From: Mytilus californianus | Lineage: Eukaryota; Mollusca; Bivalvia; Mytilida; Mytilidae | Reading direction: 5' to 3' | NCBI RefSeq assembly: GCF_021869535.1 | Contig: NW_026262581.1 | Span: 115,906,771 to 115,970,770 of the forward strand | DNA: 64,000 bases | Part shown: one piece after another, positions 25,150 to 38,800 of the stretch | How positions within the stretch are numbered: position 1 is the first letter of the stretch | How the letters are laid out: each line of letters starts with the position of its first letter | Made by a program: the position numbers and the translations under genes | Notes under the pieces: generated by a model | Told to the model about the DNA's origin: nothing | The model's database searches: none | What the model saw: the letters and a program-made list of their open reading frames with translations, nothing else

Positions 25150-25975
25150 TTTTTTACTTTGTCGATTCGAGTCAATAAAAATTTAGTTCAGGTGTATCAT
25201 AATTTAAAGTGCAAATGTCCAATCAAAAAACGCAAACGTCCTGCGCCGGGACATTTGCGCTTTAAACTATGTTGCACCTGAACTAAATTGACCGGACATT
25301 TGCGCTCTATCTCTACCTATGATAGTTAATCGTAACCAAATTAAACAAAGTCATGGAAAGATATTCACATATCTTTTGAAAGTTCTTCTGAACAAACGAC
25401 AAAATCAGAAAAGAATTATTCGGGTAAACGTTAGACAAAACGAAGTTTTTATGGATGGAACTTTAAATTTTGTCCTGAATTCCTCAATCAGCATTTATAA
25501 TACAGTTCGTGGATTTAAAATTGGAAACTATATTATTTTGCGTGGATATTCCGTGAACTGTACCATCATGGCTTATCTAGTAAGCGTGTTTTAATTTGTG
25601 AAGACCGAAATTTGATTTTTTTAAACCACCTGCTATTCATGTTGTCTTTTAGAAAGAGTTATGGTTGATACAAGGAAATTATTACTTCCATTCCCCATCT
25701 TGAAGTGTTGTCGTTATCATCTGACACAAGCATGATGACCAAAACTGAAGTCTTTTGTGTTTTTGATATTAAAATTAATGATCTTTTAAACTTTTAACCA
25801 TAATAAAACTCAAATGTTGTGTTGCTATTTAAAGCGCTAATGTCCTATTGAAAAAGGGCCAAATGTCCTTTTTTAAAAAGCGCAAATGTCCATTAAAAAA
25901 AGCACAAATGTCTATAAAAAAAGCGCAAATGTCGTTTCAAAAAGCAAAAACGTCCCGCGCCGCAGTAAAAGGTAT
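25150..25975. repeat. GCGCAAATGTCC motif array with fold-back arm
   Basis: The word gcgcaaatgtcc or its complement appears about ten times in two clusters, 25205-25310 and 25830-25960. The first cluster folds back: aatttagttcaggtgtatca near 25181 pairs with gcacctgaactaaatt near 25289. Both clusters carry a variant of cgtcc(t/c)gcgccg. The two clusters flank an open frame and look like ends of one element. Confidence 0.6.
25319..25594 (+). CDS. Hypothetical 91-codon ORF inside the GCGCAAATGTCC element
   Basis: ATG at 25319, stop at 25592. The second half (VNVRQNEVFMDGTLNFVL, then TVRGFKIGNYIILRGY) has the alternating strand pattern of a nucleic-acid-binding OB fold, and similar short frames occur in bivalve repeats as I remember them. 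There is no recognisable catalytic motif. A GTAAGC after AYL could be a donor. It may be a transposon-derived fragment or chance. Confidence 0.3.
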   Translation: MIVNRNQIKQSHGKIFTYLLKVLLNKRQNQKRIIRVNVRQNEVFMDGTLNFVLNSSISIYNTVRGFKIGNYIILRGYSVNCTIMAYLVSVF

Positions 25976-26204
25976 GATTATATCATAACTATTTCTCAGG
26001 GAATAACAGCATAATTGCTTTAAAACTTTTTTAATAAACTTTTGTATATTGGATCCTGAATTTTAATTAGTTTATGGCTAGTATTTGTATTTGTCATATT
26101 TTTCATTATCAGACACCGTCCAACCTGGGAATAGTATACTGACAATATATTATGACCCGGGTCCGATTGAATGCATTAAGTTGCAGATTTTATCGTACAT
26201 AAAT

Positions 26205-26550
26205 ATAAATAAGCAGATGTGGTATGAGTGCCAATGAGACAACTATCCATCCAAGTCACAATGTGTAAAAAGTAAACAATTATAGGGCAAAGTACGGCCT
26301 TCATCACGGAGCCTTGGCTCGCACCGAACAGCAAGCTATAAAAGCCCCCAAAATGACTAGTGTAAAACAATTCAAACAGGAAAACCAACGGTCTAATATT
26401 TATAAAAAACGAGAAACACTTATGAACCACACCAACAAACGACAACCACTGAACAACAGGCTCCTGACTTAGGACAGGTGCATAAAAATGCAGCGGGTTT
26501 AAACGTTTTAACAGGCGCCAACCTTCACCCTAACCTGAAACAGTGGTGTA
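26205..26550. repeat. Dispersed 'gtggtatgagtgccaat' element, second long copy
   Basis: Same internal order as 7828-8200, including 'aggctcctgacttaggacagg' and acagtggtgtaacat. No coding function. Confidence 0.7.
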
Positions 26551-27039
26551 ACATTACAACATAAAAAGACACACAATAAAATATCAATTGAAATGGCTTA
26601 AATCTTTGTATCTATGAAAGAATTTAGTAAATGTTTTAAGTAATTTATGGTAACGAAGTCCTAGTTAAGTCGCACTGACTGTTCCAGACCACAATTATCC
26701 TCAAGTCCACTGACCTTTTTCAAGTATTGGTCTTCTCGAAGTATAATTTCTCTCTTTCTCCTTGATACGTGATATAAGAATATTTATTAATCCAATCAAG
26801 GGCCCTTGATGTGCAGCATGACATGTATACACACAAAACAATACATTGTGATTTGTAACAGAAAAACATTTTTTACATTGAAATGAAATATTAAAAGTTC
26901 ACTTAGATGTTATCATGACAGAGCTACATATATATATTCATTTTATATAAATCATGTACATTTAATTCCAGGCACGACCAGAACCATAAAATCATTACAA
27001 TAATCATCGTCATTATGTATATTAACTTACATTCGTCTA

Positions 27040-28190
27040 ACATCTAGATATTTCCCTAAATATTTTAAGACAGACAAGTTTTCATTAGTAAATAACCAAA
27101 CAAATTTTGCCTCATTTGAGCGATATGAAAAATTAGGACAAATACTGTTTATCTTCTTGAAAATATCTCCCTATCAACTTTGTATGCTGGACAACTAGTA
27201 ATAAAATGTTGTTCATCTTCAACCAAATTAAGGGTACATTTCTTACAAAGCCTTTGATCTCTTTCTATATGTAAAGTTTTATACCTGTCTCTTTCTATTT
27301 TGAGATTATGGGCACTGATTCTGATTTTACATATGACACTTCTCAATTGAAAATTGTTTGAAGATAGATAAATTTCTTTATAAAAAACAAGTTTTTAGTT
27401 TGAAATAAGTATCTAATTTACTACTTTTTTTATCTGTTCTTTTTGTGTTCCAAATTTTTACAAAACTATTACAAAGTTTTTGCTTAACTGACTTGATAAA
27501 AAAGTTTAGCTTTACCTCCAAATTTTGAATATTCAGCTTTTTAAAAATGTAATTTATGGATGAATACCAGCATTCAATATTATTAGTAACCATGTTTTTG
27601 TAACACATATAGGTGTCATACAGTAAACTACTTTTCATATTTTTTTTATTATAAACCTGTATTTCAACATTGATAATACAACTGAAAAATATAAAGGGAA
27701 TCTACCAAGTTCTCCTAACACAGCTAAGTTAGAAGACTTTTTGTTTACACCTAAAATATACTTCATATATCTTGAATTGGATTTATCTAAAAAAATCATT
27801 AATATAAATGTGCTGTACTAAATATTCACTTTCTTTCTGGCATGCTGCAGAGCTATTTTTAAACATACCTGTAATTTCACTGCCATACATTAAAATAGGT
27901 TTTATTGTACGGTCATATATATGTATAGAGTAGAAATACTTGGATTGGAAGATGATAAAGATCTTTGCAATTTGAATACTGTTACAGCTTTTAGTGATTT
28001 TTTGTATAATTCTTCCTTTCCTTGCTTAAAAAGTCCACTAGATATAAATTTTAAACCTAAATACTTATAACTGTTAAGACATTCTATAGTATCTTCCTCG
28101 AAATAGAAATATTCTTTTAAAAGTTTACAAGGTTTATTAAATATAATAACTTTGGTTTTAGATAGATTGACCTCTATAAACACCATTAAA
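27040..28190 (-). pseudogene. LINE remnant: reverse-transcriptase C-terminus to 3' end
   Basis: Read on the minus strand, 28186-27902 gives LSKTKVIIFNKPCKLL and YKYLGLKFISSG, the end of a non-LTR reverse transcriptase. 27346-27149 gives ICKIRISAHNLKIERDRYK, then LCKKCTLNLVEDEQHF and SCPAY, the usual C-terminal CCHC knuckle. Frames are broken between these pieces. A 66-bp tandem duplication (about 28150-28285) sits at its 5' side. The palm catalytic motif is not present. Confidence 0.7.
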
Positions 28191-28954
28191 ATTTGGATAA
28201 ACCATCAAGTCGTAACTTTGGTTTTAGATAGATTGACCTCTATAAACACCATTTAGTACAACATTTGTATAAACCATCAAGTCGTTGATATATTATCAAT
28301 ATGACTATTCCATTCCCCGTTGCTACTAGAGGTTACGCCGTAGAAGACAGTGTCTATGGGTGTATAGTAACTGGAATATTTGCTATTCTGTTGAATGCCT
28401 TTATTTTAGCTTAATTGACATAAAATGAAAATAGAAACAATTTCGTGTTGAATTCCGCCTTGAAGTTACATAGTCTTATCAATGCTAAGGGGTTACCCAT
28501 TCATTTGATCTGAGAAGCCGGAGCAGGAGGATTTTGGAAATGAATATTTAGAGCCTTTCCTGGGCTGGCATTAATAACTAGAAAAATAACTGTTCCCAAG
28601 ACTGTATGAAAATGAAGTCTACCTAATAAAATGCATCAATATATATGCAGGAAGAGTTGTGTACCTGTAAGCGTACTTTCATTCCGCCGTGTATTTATTC
28701 CGGGTAACTGTTTTTCACTAGAGAATATTGGATGTAAATAGTGTGAAAGCGTCGATCTTGATATCGATGTTTTGTTTATATTAGACCTGTTTATTGTTTA
28801 CATAAATAAATGGGTTAAAATTAAAATAATTTTCAAGGAACCAGTTTAATTATTCTGAGTCAATCTAGTAAATAACATTGATGATGACGAGGAGGATATT
28901 TTTATAACTCAAAATACTTATAAATGATCAGGACATTGAACTTGATATACACCA

Positions 28955-29180
28955 AATTTAAAGGGGGGGGGGGGGGGGGGGCTAGGATGAAATTTGAAAA
29001 AAATAGGCAGGACAGGAGTTTTGAGTAAAAAAAAAGGCAGGATGAGATTATTTGCAAAAAAAAAGGCAGGATGACAATTTATGTAAAAAAAAAAGTCAGG
29101 AAAAACTAAAAAAAAAGGTAGGACCTTATAGAGTGAAAAATAAAAAGACAGGACCGAATAGAGGGAAAAATAAATAGGCA
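28955..29180. repeat. G-tract and 'aggcaggatga' repeat remnant
   Basis: A run of about 18 G followed by five diverged copies of aaaaaaaaggcaggatgaga. It resembles the interior of the GGGGACGACC family seen at 60411. Confidence 0.5.
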
Positions 29181-29373
29181 GTACAAATTTTTTATCCTAA
29201 TATAAATATTTTTGTTGAGTTGTTCATATTTCCCGCTAGTTTTAACTTTAAAAAAATGTAAGTTACCTGTTACTAAAAATAACCAAATCAATAAAGCGTG
29301 ATCAATTTTTACATGTTAGTGTATTAGTGTATTCAATACACATACACAGAAGTAAACAAAACAAGGAAAGAAA

Positions 29374-29503
29374 ATGGGACTAGGAGAAGGTAGTGGTTGC
29401 AGGCCCAGGGCTAGGGCTAAGAAAGACAGGAAATATATTCCGGCAATGCCCATGCCCCTGGCAGTAATATGTTGTATATTAAATTTTCTAGTTCCAGGTA
29501 TAG
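29374..29503 (+). CDS. SPEC3-PGY gene, exon 1
   Basis: First ATG after an in-frame TAA at 29353, with A at -3. It ends GGTATAG|GTGAGT, a strong donor, in phase 1 at the same glycine as the paralogue. 43 codons plus one base. Confidence 0.75.
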
Positions 29504-32500
29504 GTGAGTAATACAAATTATGTCATTCTGATTCATATTTTATGTGAAAGTGTCAACACGCATTGCATATGCACATTTATAGTAAAATTGAACGTATCGT
29601 GCATGTGGAATTTCATTCACTATCATTAGTAGTGTGAGGTATACATGTATTATTAAAGTGAGAGTCCAAATGACTTATATATATCTGGATATGAGCAACT
29701 AAAGGCCTATAGGTCACGTATATATGAATAGAGATGTCAATAGTCTAAATAATTTTGAATATTTATTACAAAACATTTACCCGGTATATCAATTATTTTT
29801 TAGATAAATACAATTCTAGGTTTGAAATGATAAGGTGTAAATAAAAAGTCCTCTAACTATAAAGCTGTTCTAGAAGAGCTTGGTAGAATCTCCTTATATT
29901 TTTCAGTTGTATTATCTTTGCTAAAATATTCCACTGAAATATTGGTTTAGAATATAAAAATATGGAACAAGGCTTACTGTCTGATACCTCCTATATTTTT
30001 AACAAAATATGTTTAATAGTAATATAGAATGCTGGTATTCATCTATATATATATATATGTTGTGTACAAGTTATTATTTTGTACAAATTATAATGTGTAC
30101 AATAAAAACGTACAAATTATAATTTGTTTAAAAAGTTCTTGTACACATTATAATTTGTACAAAAAACTTAATTTCACTTATAACTTGTACAACAGTACTT
30201 AATATAGATAACTTTTATACGACCGCAAAAATTTTTTGCGGTCGTATATTGGTATGACATTGGCGTCGTCGTCCGAAGACACATTGGTTTTCGCACTCTA
30301 AACACTCTAAACAGTTAAGGAATAAGGGGGCCAAAAAGGGGCTAAAAATAAGCATTTTTGTAACTTCCAGACATAACTTGTGTGCTAGTGTATGAATCTC
30401 TCTGACATTGTACAACAAGGTTACATATCACACAGGGAATGCTGGGATTGATTTTGGGGGTAATTGCCTCAAAATATTAGGAATTAGGGGCCAAAAAAGG
30501 GGCAAAAAACAAGCATTTTTCTAGTTTAATGACAATAACTTGTGTGTAAGTGTATGGATCTTTCTGAAATTGTACTACAAAGTTCCATTTCATAAAGGGA
30601 ATTGAGTTTGGGGGTAATTGTCTGAAACGTTTAGGAATGAGGGGCCAAAAAGGGGCCAAAAATAAGCATTTTTCTAGTTTCCAGACAATAACTTGTGTTC
30701 AAGTTGTATGGACCTCTCTGAAATTGTACTGCAAGGTACCATACCACAAATTGAAGGCTGTGATTGATTTTGGGGGTAATTGCTTCAAAATTTTAGGAAT
30801 TAGGGGCCAAAAAAGGGGCAAAAAACAAGCATTTTTCTTGTTTTAGGACAATAACTTGTGTGTAAGTGTATGGATCTTTATGAAAGTGTACTACAAGGTT
30901 CCATATCACAAAGGGAAAGCTGGGTTTGAGTTTGGGGGTAATTGTCTTAAACGTTTAGGAATTTGGGGCCAAAAAGGGGCCAAAAACAAGCATTTTTCTA
31001 GTTTCCAGACAATAACTTGTGTTCAAGTGTATGAATCTCTCTGAAATTGTACTGCAGGTACCATACCACAAAGGGAAGGCTGGGATTGAGTTTGGGGGTG
31101 ATGAGTCATAAGGGGGTTCAAAAAATTGGGGGGGGGGGGATTTTTTTTTCTTTAAAATTTTCCATTTTGAATTGGTTATTTCTGATTTATATATAAAAGC
31201 AAATAATAATGATATGGTTTGAATAGGTAAATTAAAAAATTTTAAGTTCTTAGACCACATTTATTCTGTGTTAGAAACCTGTGCTGTGTCAAATATTTAA
31301 TCACAATCCGAATTCAGTGCTGTATCAAGCTTGAATGTTGTGTCTATACTTGCCCCAACTGTTCAGGGTTCGACCTCTGCGGTCGTATCAAGCTGCGCCA
31401 AGCGGAGCATTTTATTTACAGTAATTAATATAGATCATTTTTTACAGTAATTAATATAGATATTTTTTTTCAATATGCTTAGCAGACAAATAAATGGGAA
31501 AATATGAACTTTAAACAATTTACCGCATATTTATCAATGTGAGATTTAAAACTTTAAAACAACAAAATTGTTAAAGATTTTTAGGAATTTAACTTTTTAA
31601 GAAAGACAACCGAGCCCATTCATGTAAAACCAATGCAATTTTTAAAGTCATATTGATTCATTTATATTGCATTGAGGTTAAAATTGAACTCCTGTTCTCT
31701 GGTCTTTCGAATGGTCATTTGCAATAGATAAAGTTATAGTGTTCAATAAAATGGCCAGTATTGTTGATCAACATTTTAAATCAGCAATTTGCTTAGAATA
31801 ACACATCAAAGCACAACCATCTTTATACTAAGGAAAAATTGCATAAAAATAACAAAGAACTCAAAAAGTATTTTGCAAACGTTTCTGTATCTGTATCGTT
31901 ACGTCGAAGGTACCAATTCTGGCTTTAACTCGACGGGAGAGAGAGCGCCTATTGACGGTGTTAGAGAGCTGTTTTGAAGCTCTCAACTGACTTGGCGCAC
32001 ACTATGTCTTCTTCCAGTTGGTTCCAATGAATCACGGTCTTAACGAAGAATGAGTTCTTAAATTGCTCAGTTTTGCAGTTTGTTTGTTCAATTGCCTTTG
32101 AATTGTTCTTAACCGAGTTGTTTACTATGTTAGTACTTTCAAAGTCTACAAAGCGTTTCGGTTTGATAATCCTTTTGGTTTTGCTCTTTACCAAAAATTC
32201 GTCAGGTTTGATAGCTGGGACCAAACCCTCAACCACTTTGTACAGAAATACCAGCCTTTGGCTTGTTCTTCTGAACTGCAGGTTAGCCGAGAAGCAATAC
32301 GCATATTTACAACCAACTGTGAACAGTGTATCCTGAAACGAAAACGTACTGAAATATCAAAACTTGTTGTTAAACCTATAATTTCTGCTGACTTCAACTG
32401 TAGAGAGCAGGTTGACCTTGTAGACCTTCAATCTGTCCCCGACAATGAATTTAAGTGGATAATGCACTATCAAGATCACCTGACCAAATTTAGTGTTCTT

Positions 32501-32803
32501 AGAGCTCTGAAATCTAAGAGAGCTGCTGGAGTTGCTGATCAATTAAGTACTTGACAATTTTCTTCTATTTGGTGCACCACATATCCTCCAAAGCGATAAT
32601 GAGAGAGAGTTCACCAGGCATGGGGTAATGCTAATTTGTAATTGTAATGCCCTGTAATGCATTACATTTCCCCAAGTAACGCATGTAATGTGTAATGCTA
32701 AATTTTTTTGCTTTACATGTAATTGTACACCTGACAAAAACAACTAATTAGTTTTTATACGACCGCAAAAAAATTTTTGTGGTCGTATATTGGTATGACG
32801 TTG

Positions 32804-32835
<32 letters not shown>

Positions 32836-35800
32836 TGGCGTCGTCCGGCGTCGTCCGAAGACACATTGGTTTTCGCACTCTAACTTTAGTTTAAGTGAAT
32901 GGATCTCTATGAAATTTTACCACAAGGTTCAATACCACAAAAGAAAGGTTGGGATTGATTTTTGGGGTTATGGTACAAACAGTAAAGGAATTAGGGGCCA
33001 AAAAGGGGCCAAAAATAAGCATTTTTGTAACTTCCAGACATAACTTGTGTGTTAGTGTATGGATCTCTCTGACATTGTACCACAAGGTTCCATATCACAA
33101 AAGGAATGCTGGGATTGATTTTGGGGGTAATTGCCTCAAAATTTTAGGAATTAGGGGCCAAAAAAGGGGCAAAAAACAAGCATTTTTCTAGTTTCATGAC
33201 AATAACTTGTGTGTAAGTCTATGGATCTTTCTGAAATTGTACTACAAGGTTCCATATCACAAAGGGAAAGCTGGAATTGAGTTTTGGGGTAATTGCCGAA
33301 ACCTTTTAGGAATTGGGGGCCAAAAAGGGGCCAAAAATAAGCATTTTTCTAGTTTCCAGACAATAACTTGTGTTCAAGTGTATGGATCTCTCTGAAATTG
33401 TACTGCAAGGTACCATACCACATAGGGAAGGCTGGGATTGATGATGGGGGTAATTGCCTCAATATTTTAGGAATTAGGGGCCAAAAAGGGGCAAAAAACA
33501 AGCATTTTTTCTAGTTTCAGGACAATAACTTGTGTGTAAGTGTATGGATCTTTCTGAAATTGTACTACAAGGTTCCATATCACAAAGGCAAAGCTGGGTT
33601 TGAGTTTGGGGGTAATTTCCCTAAACGTTTAGGAATTTGGGGCCAAAAAGGGGCCAAAAAACACATTTTTCTAGTTTCCAGACAATTACTTGTGTTCAAG
33701 TGTATGGATCTCTCTGAAATTGTACTGCAAGGTACCATACCACAAAGGGAAGGCTGGGATTGAGTTTGGGGGTGATGAATCATAAGGGGGTTCAAAAAAT
33801 TTGGGGGGGGGGGGGGGTATCCTTTTTTTTCTTTTTTTCCTTTTTTTTTCTTTTAAAATTTTCCATTTTATGTTGTTTATTTCTGATTTATATTTAAAAG
33901 CAAATAATAATGATATGGTAGGAGATACACACCAAACAGGATGTGTAAATTATTATATAATTAGTATTGTGCAATAGCAAGAAATTTTCAATTGCACAGT
34001 ATTGCACAATAGCAAGAAATATTCAATTGCACAGTATTGCGCAATAGCAAGAAATCTTCAATTGCACAGTAGCAAGAAATATCCAATAGCACAATATTGC
34101 GCAATAGCAAGAAATTGTCAATTGTACAGTATTGCACAATAGCAAGAAATATTTAATTGCACAGTATTGTGCAAAAGAAGATACTTCTTATAAATTGCTT
34201 ATTTCTTGACCAATTTCAATGGGGTTTTATTCTTGAATTCTTGGGGTTCTTTAATATTCTGAATCTAACCGTGTATTTAGTTTTTGGATTTTGGGCCCCG
34301 TTTTTAAATTGGTCCACATTGAGGTCCAAAGGGTCCAAAATTAAACTTTGTTTGATTTCATCAAAAATTGAATTATTGGGGTTCTTTGATATGCCGAATC
34401 TAACCGTGTATTTAGATTCTTAATTTTTGGTTCTGTTTTCAAATTGGTCTACATTAAGGTCCAAAGGGTCCAAAATTAAACTTAGTTTGATTTTAACAAA
34501 AATTGAATTCTTAGGGTTCTTTGATATGCTGAATCTAAACATGTATTTAGATTTTTGATTATGGGCCCAGTTTTCAAGTTGGTCCAAATCGGGGTCCAAA
34601 ATTAAACTTTGTTTGATTTCAACAAAAATTGAATATATCGGGTTCTTTGATATGCTGAATCTAACCATGTATTTAGATTTTTGATTTTTGGGCCCCTTTA
34701 TCAGCTTTGTCCAAATTGAGGTCAAAAGGGTCCAAAATTAAACTTTGTTTGATTTCATCAAAAATTGAATTCTTGGGGTTCTTTGATATGCTGAATCTAA
34801 CCGTGTATTTAGATTCTTAATTTTTGGTTCTGTTTTCATATTGGTCTACATTAAGGTCCAAAGGGTCCAAAATTAAACTTAGTTTGATTTTAACAAAAAT
34901 TGAATTCTTAGGGTTCTTTGATATGCTGAATCTAAACATGTATTTAGATTTTTGTCGAGCCTTCGACTTTTGTCGAAAAAGCGAGACATAGCGATCCTAC
35001 ATTCCGTCGGCGTCGTCGTCGTCGTCGTCGTTGTCGTCGGCGGCGTCCACAAATATTCACTCTGTGGTTAAAGTTTTTGAAATTTTAATAACTTTCTTAA
35101 ACTATCCTGGATTTCTACCAAACTTGGACAGAAGCTTGTTTATGTTCATAATATTATATTCAAAAGTAAATTTTGTAAAAAAAAAATTCCATTTTTTCCG
35201 TATTTTACTTATAAATGGACTTAGTTTTTCTGCCAGGAAACATTACATTCACTCTGTGGTTAAAGTTTTTGAAATTTTAATAACTTTCTTAAACTATCCT
35301 GGATTTCTACCAAACTTGGAAAGAAGCTTGTTTATGATCATAAGATAGTATCCAGAAGTAAATTTTGTAAAAAAAAAAATCCATTTTTTCCGTATTTTAC
35401 TTATAAATGGACTTAGTTTTTCTGCCAGGAAACATTACATTCACTCTGTGGTTAAAGTTTTTAAAATTTTAATAACTTTCTTAAACTATCCTGGATTTCT
35501 ACCAAACTTGGAAAGAAGCTTGTTTATGATCATAAGATAGTATCCAGAAGTAAATTTTGTAAAAAAAAAATTCCATTTTTTCCGTATTTTACTTATAAAT
35601 GGACTTAGTTTTTCTGCCAGTTAACATTACATTCACTCTGTGGTTAAAGTTTTTAAAATTTTAACAACTTTCTTAAACTATCCTGGATTTGTACCACACT
35701 TGGACAGAAGCTTGTTTATGATCAAAAGCTAGTATCTAGAAGGAAATTTTGATAAAATTTTGTTCCATTTTTTCCGTATTTTACTTATAAATGGACTTAG

Positions 35801-38800
35801 TTTTTCTTCCAGTCAACATTACATACAGTCTGCAGTTTAAGTATTTAAAACATTTATTAGATTCATAAATTATCCTGGATTTTTACCAAACTTGGACAGA
35901 AGCTACTTACAATCAAAAGATAGTATAGAGAGGAATATTCTTATTTATTTTTTTCCACATTTTTGTTGAGCCTGCGATTAACAGTAAAAGTAGGCGAGAC
36001 ACTGGGTTCCGCGGAACCCTTACGAATTTTTGATTATGGGCCCGGTTTTTAAGTTGGTCCAAATCGGGGTCCAAAATTAAACTTTGTTTGATTTCAACAA
36101 AAATTGAATATATGGGGTTCTTTGATATGCTGAATCTAACCATGTATTTAGATTTTTGATTTTTGGGCCCCGTTATCAGCTTTGTCCACATTGAGGTCAA
36201 AAGGGTCCAAAATTAAACTTTGTTTGATTTCATCAAAAATTGAATTCTTGGGGTTCTTTGATATGCTGAATCTAACCATGTATTTAGATTTTGGATATTG
36301 GACCATAATAGGTGAATGTCCAATTTAAAATTTTTTAAAGTTCTTAGACCACATTCATTCTGTGTCAGAAACCTATGCTGTGTCAAATATTTAATCACAA
36401 TCCAAATGCAAAGCTGTATCAAGCTTGAATGTTGTGTCCATACTTGCCCCAACTGTTCAGGGTTCGACCTCTGCGGTCGTATCAAGCTGCGCCCTGCGGA
36501 GCATTTTATTATAGCAATCAATTCCTTTCTTTTGACAAGTGAATTTGTGATTTTAAAGTAATTAATTATCATCGAGAATAAGTTAACAATATAATAAAAA
36601 AACATAATGGTAGAATAAATTCCTTACAACATTTCTGTTATTTCTTTTTTTGAGAAAACACAGAGGTGTACTACTTCGAAACACAAAAGCCTGACCGAGA
36701 AGAACAATCAAACTTGGCAAACTTTGTAAATCTGGTATTCAGAAATAGCAATTAAATGACCCAAAGCAAAACAAAACTTTAGATTCACTTTTCGAGTATA
36801 TTGCTAGAAGTGATTAACTCTCATTTTCAACTGTTGAAAGTCAAAAGTTTAAATTCTTTATAGAAAATCTTAACCCAAAATTTCAAATTTCAAATTCCAA
36901 TACATCTCTCATCTAAATTGATACAGACTAAGGCCAGGGATGTATGTCAAAAATTGTATGATAACCTTCAGGAAGCTGATCAAATTTGTTTGACCGTTGT
37001 CATTTGGTCAATTGGGCAACGAAAGGGATTTTTATAATACCTATTTTTAGAATACTTACCAAGATTGCAGTATAACATGCTGTATATATGTTTCTTTTGA
37101 TAATAACATTTATAAAATGTAATGTGTAATATAATGCATTACTTTAGTAAAGTAATTGTAATTTAATGCATTACTTTCCAAAATACATGTAATTGCAATT
37201 GTAATATAATGCCCCTTTTGTCCAAGTGAATGTAATGTAATGCATTACATTTCAATGTAATTCGGCCCATGCCTGGAGTTCACTGCATATATAATCACTG
37301 AACTGAAATCGTTATGGACAAAATAAGTAATAGTTAATGGGCGACCAAACCATCTGCAAAGTCAAGGTTCTGTGGAACGAGCAAACGCAGACATCAAAGA
37401 AATGCTTATAACATGGATGAATGATAATGACACACGACAGTGGTCTGAAGGTTTGCGCTTTGTACAATTTCAGAATAATTGATCATATCACAAAGTAATC
37501 GATCATATCACAGGGTAATTGATCAGTCGCCTTATCATGCTCTGTTTGGTTCTGACCAAAGATAGGTTTGTCTTCATCTTATTTGCCCAAGAAACCTTTT
37601 TGTCAAATCTTGTAACTGCGGAAGATTTGGAGAAAGTGTTCGGAAAGGTTTCAGAGGAGAACAGTGAAATTGATGGCACGGATGAAAACACAGATGTTCA
37701 ATCGATAGAATCAGAAAGAGAACCCAACGATTATGTGACTGATAGTGAAACTGGATCAACTAGTACAACTATTGAAGTTGAATCAGAGGATTTCGAAACC
37801 CCAATCATTCGTGCAAGAAAACGCGCATTGTCTGACCAACAAATCCAAGCCGATGTTCTAATAAGAAATACTAAACAAAATTGAGCGAGTTATCTGTTGG
37901 AGACAATGTTATCATCCCAATTCCACAGTAGGATCGAGAACCGACCAATCCGAGGAATATATAAGGTGTTGTTGTGGAAGTAAGAAATGTTGGCTATCGT
38001 GTAGGGACAATAGCTGGTAACTTATCAGGAGTCTTACGTAGAAACCAACTAGAATTTATTAATGACTCTTCTTTGTCCGTTACATAAGTTCCTGATTTAC
38101 AACTTTCCCTGAGAGAAGCTGTGAAAAAAAAATTCAAAAACTGGTGGACAGGGTCATCTCTTGCAAATGTTAAGACAGTTGTAACAATTCCAAGTGTAAA
38201 TGCAAAAAGCAGAATGTATTGTATAATTCGGGGTGTCATGATTCGCTCATCTGCTCCAACAAATAAGAGCATTGTATATTATTGTATAGTAGTGTAAATA
38301 GAGTTATCAGTGTGTTCATATTGATTCATAATTAAAATTAAATGATTTTTAACCGGATTTTCGAAGGAAAAATCGGTTATTGATTTGGGGATGTACGGCG
38401 GGCGGGCGGGCGGCTGCCAAACAGTGTCCGTTCATTAACATGAAAACGCTTTGACAATTTTTTTTTTCAAATTTAGATATGCTGTTTCCTGTGACTAGAT
38501 GAAGGTCAAGTTCAATTTTCACGATTTTAGCTTTTCTCGTTGTTGAGTTGTAGCCCTTTTCAGTAGCCAAAAGTGGTACTTATTATGTGATTGAGTTATT
38601 TTCCTTTGAACAGAAATGGTTAATTATATATATGAAGTTTGATTACACTAAGCGTTTTTAAATAATTTCACCTGTTATCAGATTACAAAGTATATGGTAA
38701 ATGTAGTTGGAGTGACAGATTTATTTGAACATTTTCTGTTTCCTAAGTGTTGATGATTATAAGCTCTGTAGGACAGTATAAATATAGTTAGAAATTTACT

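Larger units (their letters stand above)
32615..37275. mobile_element. hAT-like 4.66-kb insertion with perfect 8-bp target duplication
   Basis: Ends caggcatggggtaatg and cccatgcctg are inverted, and GAGTTCAC is repeated exactly outside (32607-32614 and 37276-37283). Both subterminal regions are full of gtaatgcattac words. The target lies inside the integrase pseudogene, and removing the insert restores the reading of that motif block. No transposase is visible. Two repeat elements are nested within. Confidence 0.85.
32280..38272 (+). pseudogene. KRBA2-like integrase, decayed and split by a transposon
   Basis: Left part 32280-32614: CEQCILKRKR zinc-type pair, KLVVKPIISADFN, QVDLVDLQS (first Asp of the DDE core), FKWIMHYQDHLTKFSVLRAL, then after a frameshift near 32545 LFGAPHILQSDN (second Asp) and EREF. 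Right part from 37284: QSQGSVERANADIKEMLI holds the catalytic Glu, followed by WMNDNDTRQWSEGLRFVQ, an acidic stretch (37600-37790) and a cysteine-rich tail (38150-38260, C-K-C...C-K-C...C-H). There are stops near 37930 and 37970 and another frameshift near 37880. The order matches KRAB-A-domain-containing 2-type integrases. Non-functional as it stands. Confidence 0.7.

Noticed and set aside
30637-33763. Family of small ORFs with GQKGAKNKHF or KLYYKVPYHK
   Set aside because: They recur with each 200-bp tandem unit of the GACCGC elements, lack a common start and are broken in other copies.
34157-36605. ORFs with SKNPIYSIFVEIKQSLILD-like repeats
   Set aside because: They follow the 125-bp tandem unit of the repeat element and lie inside a nested transposon.
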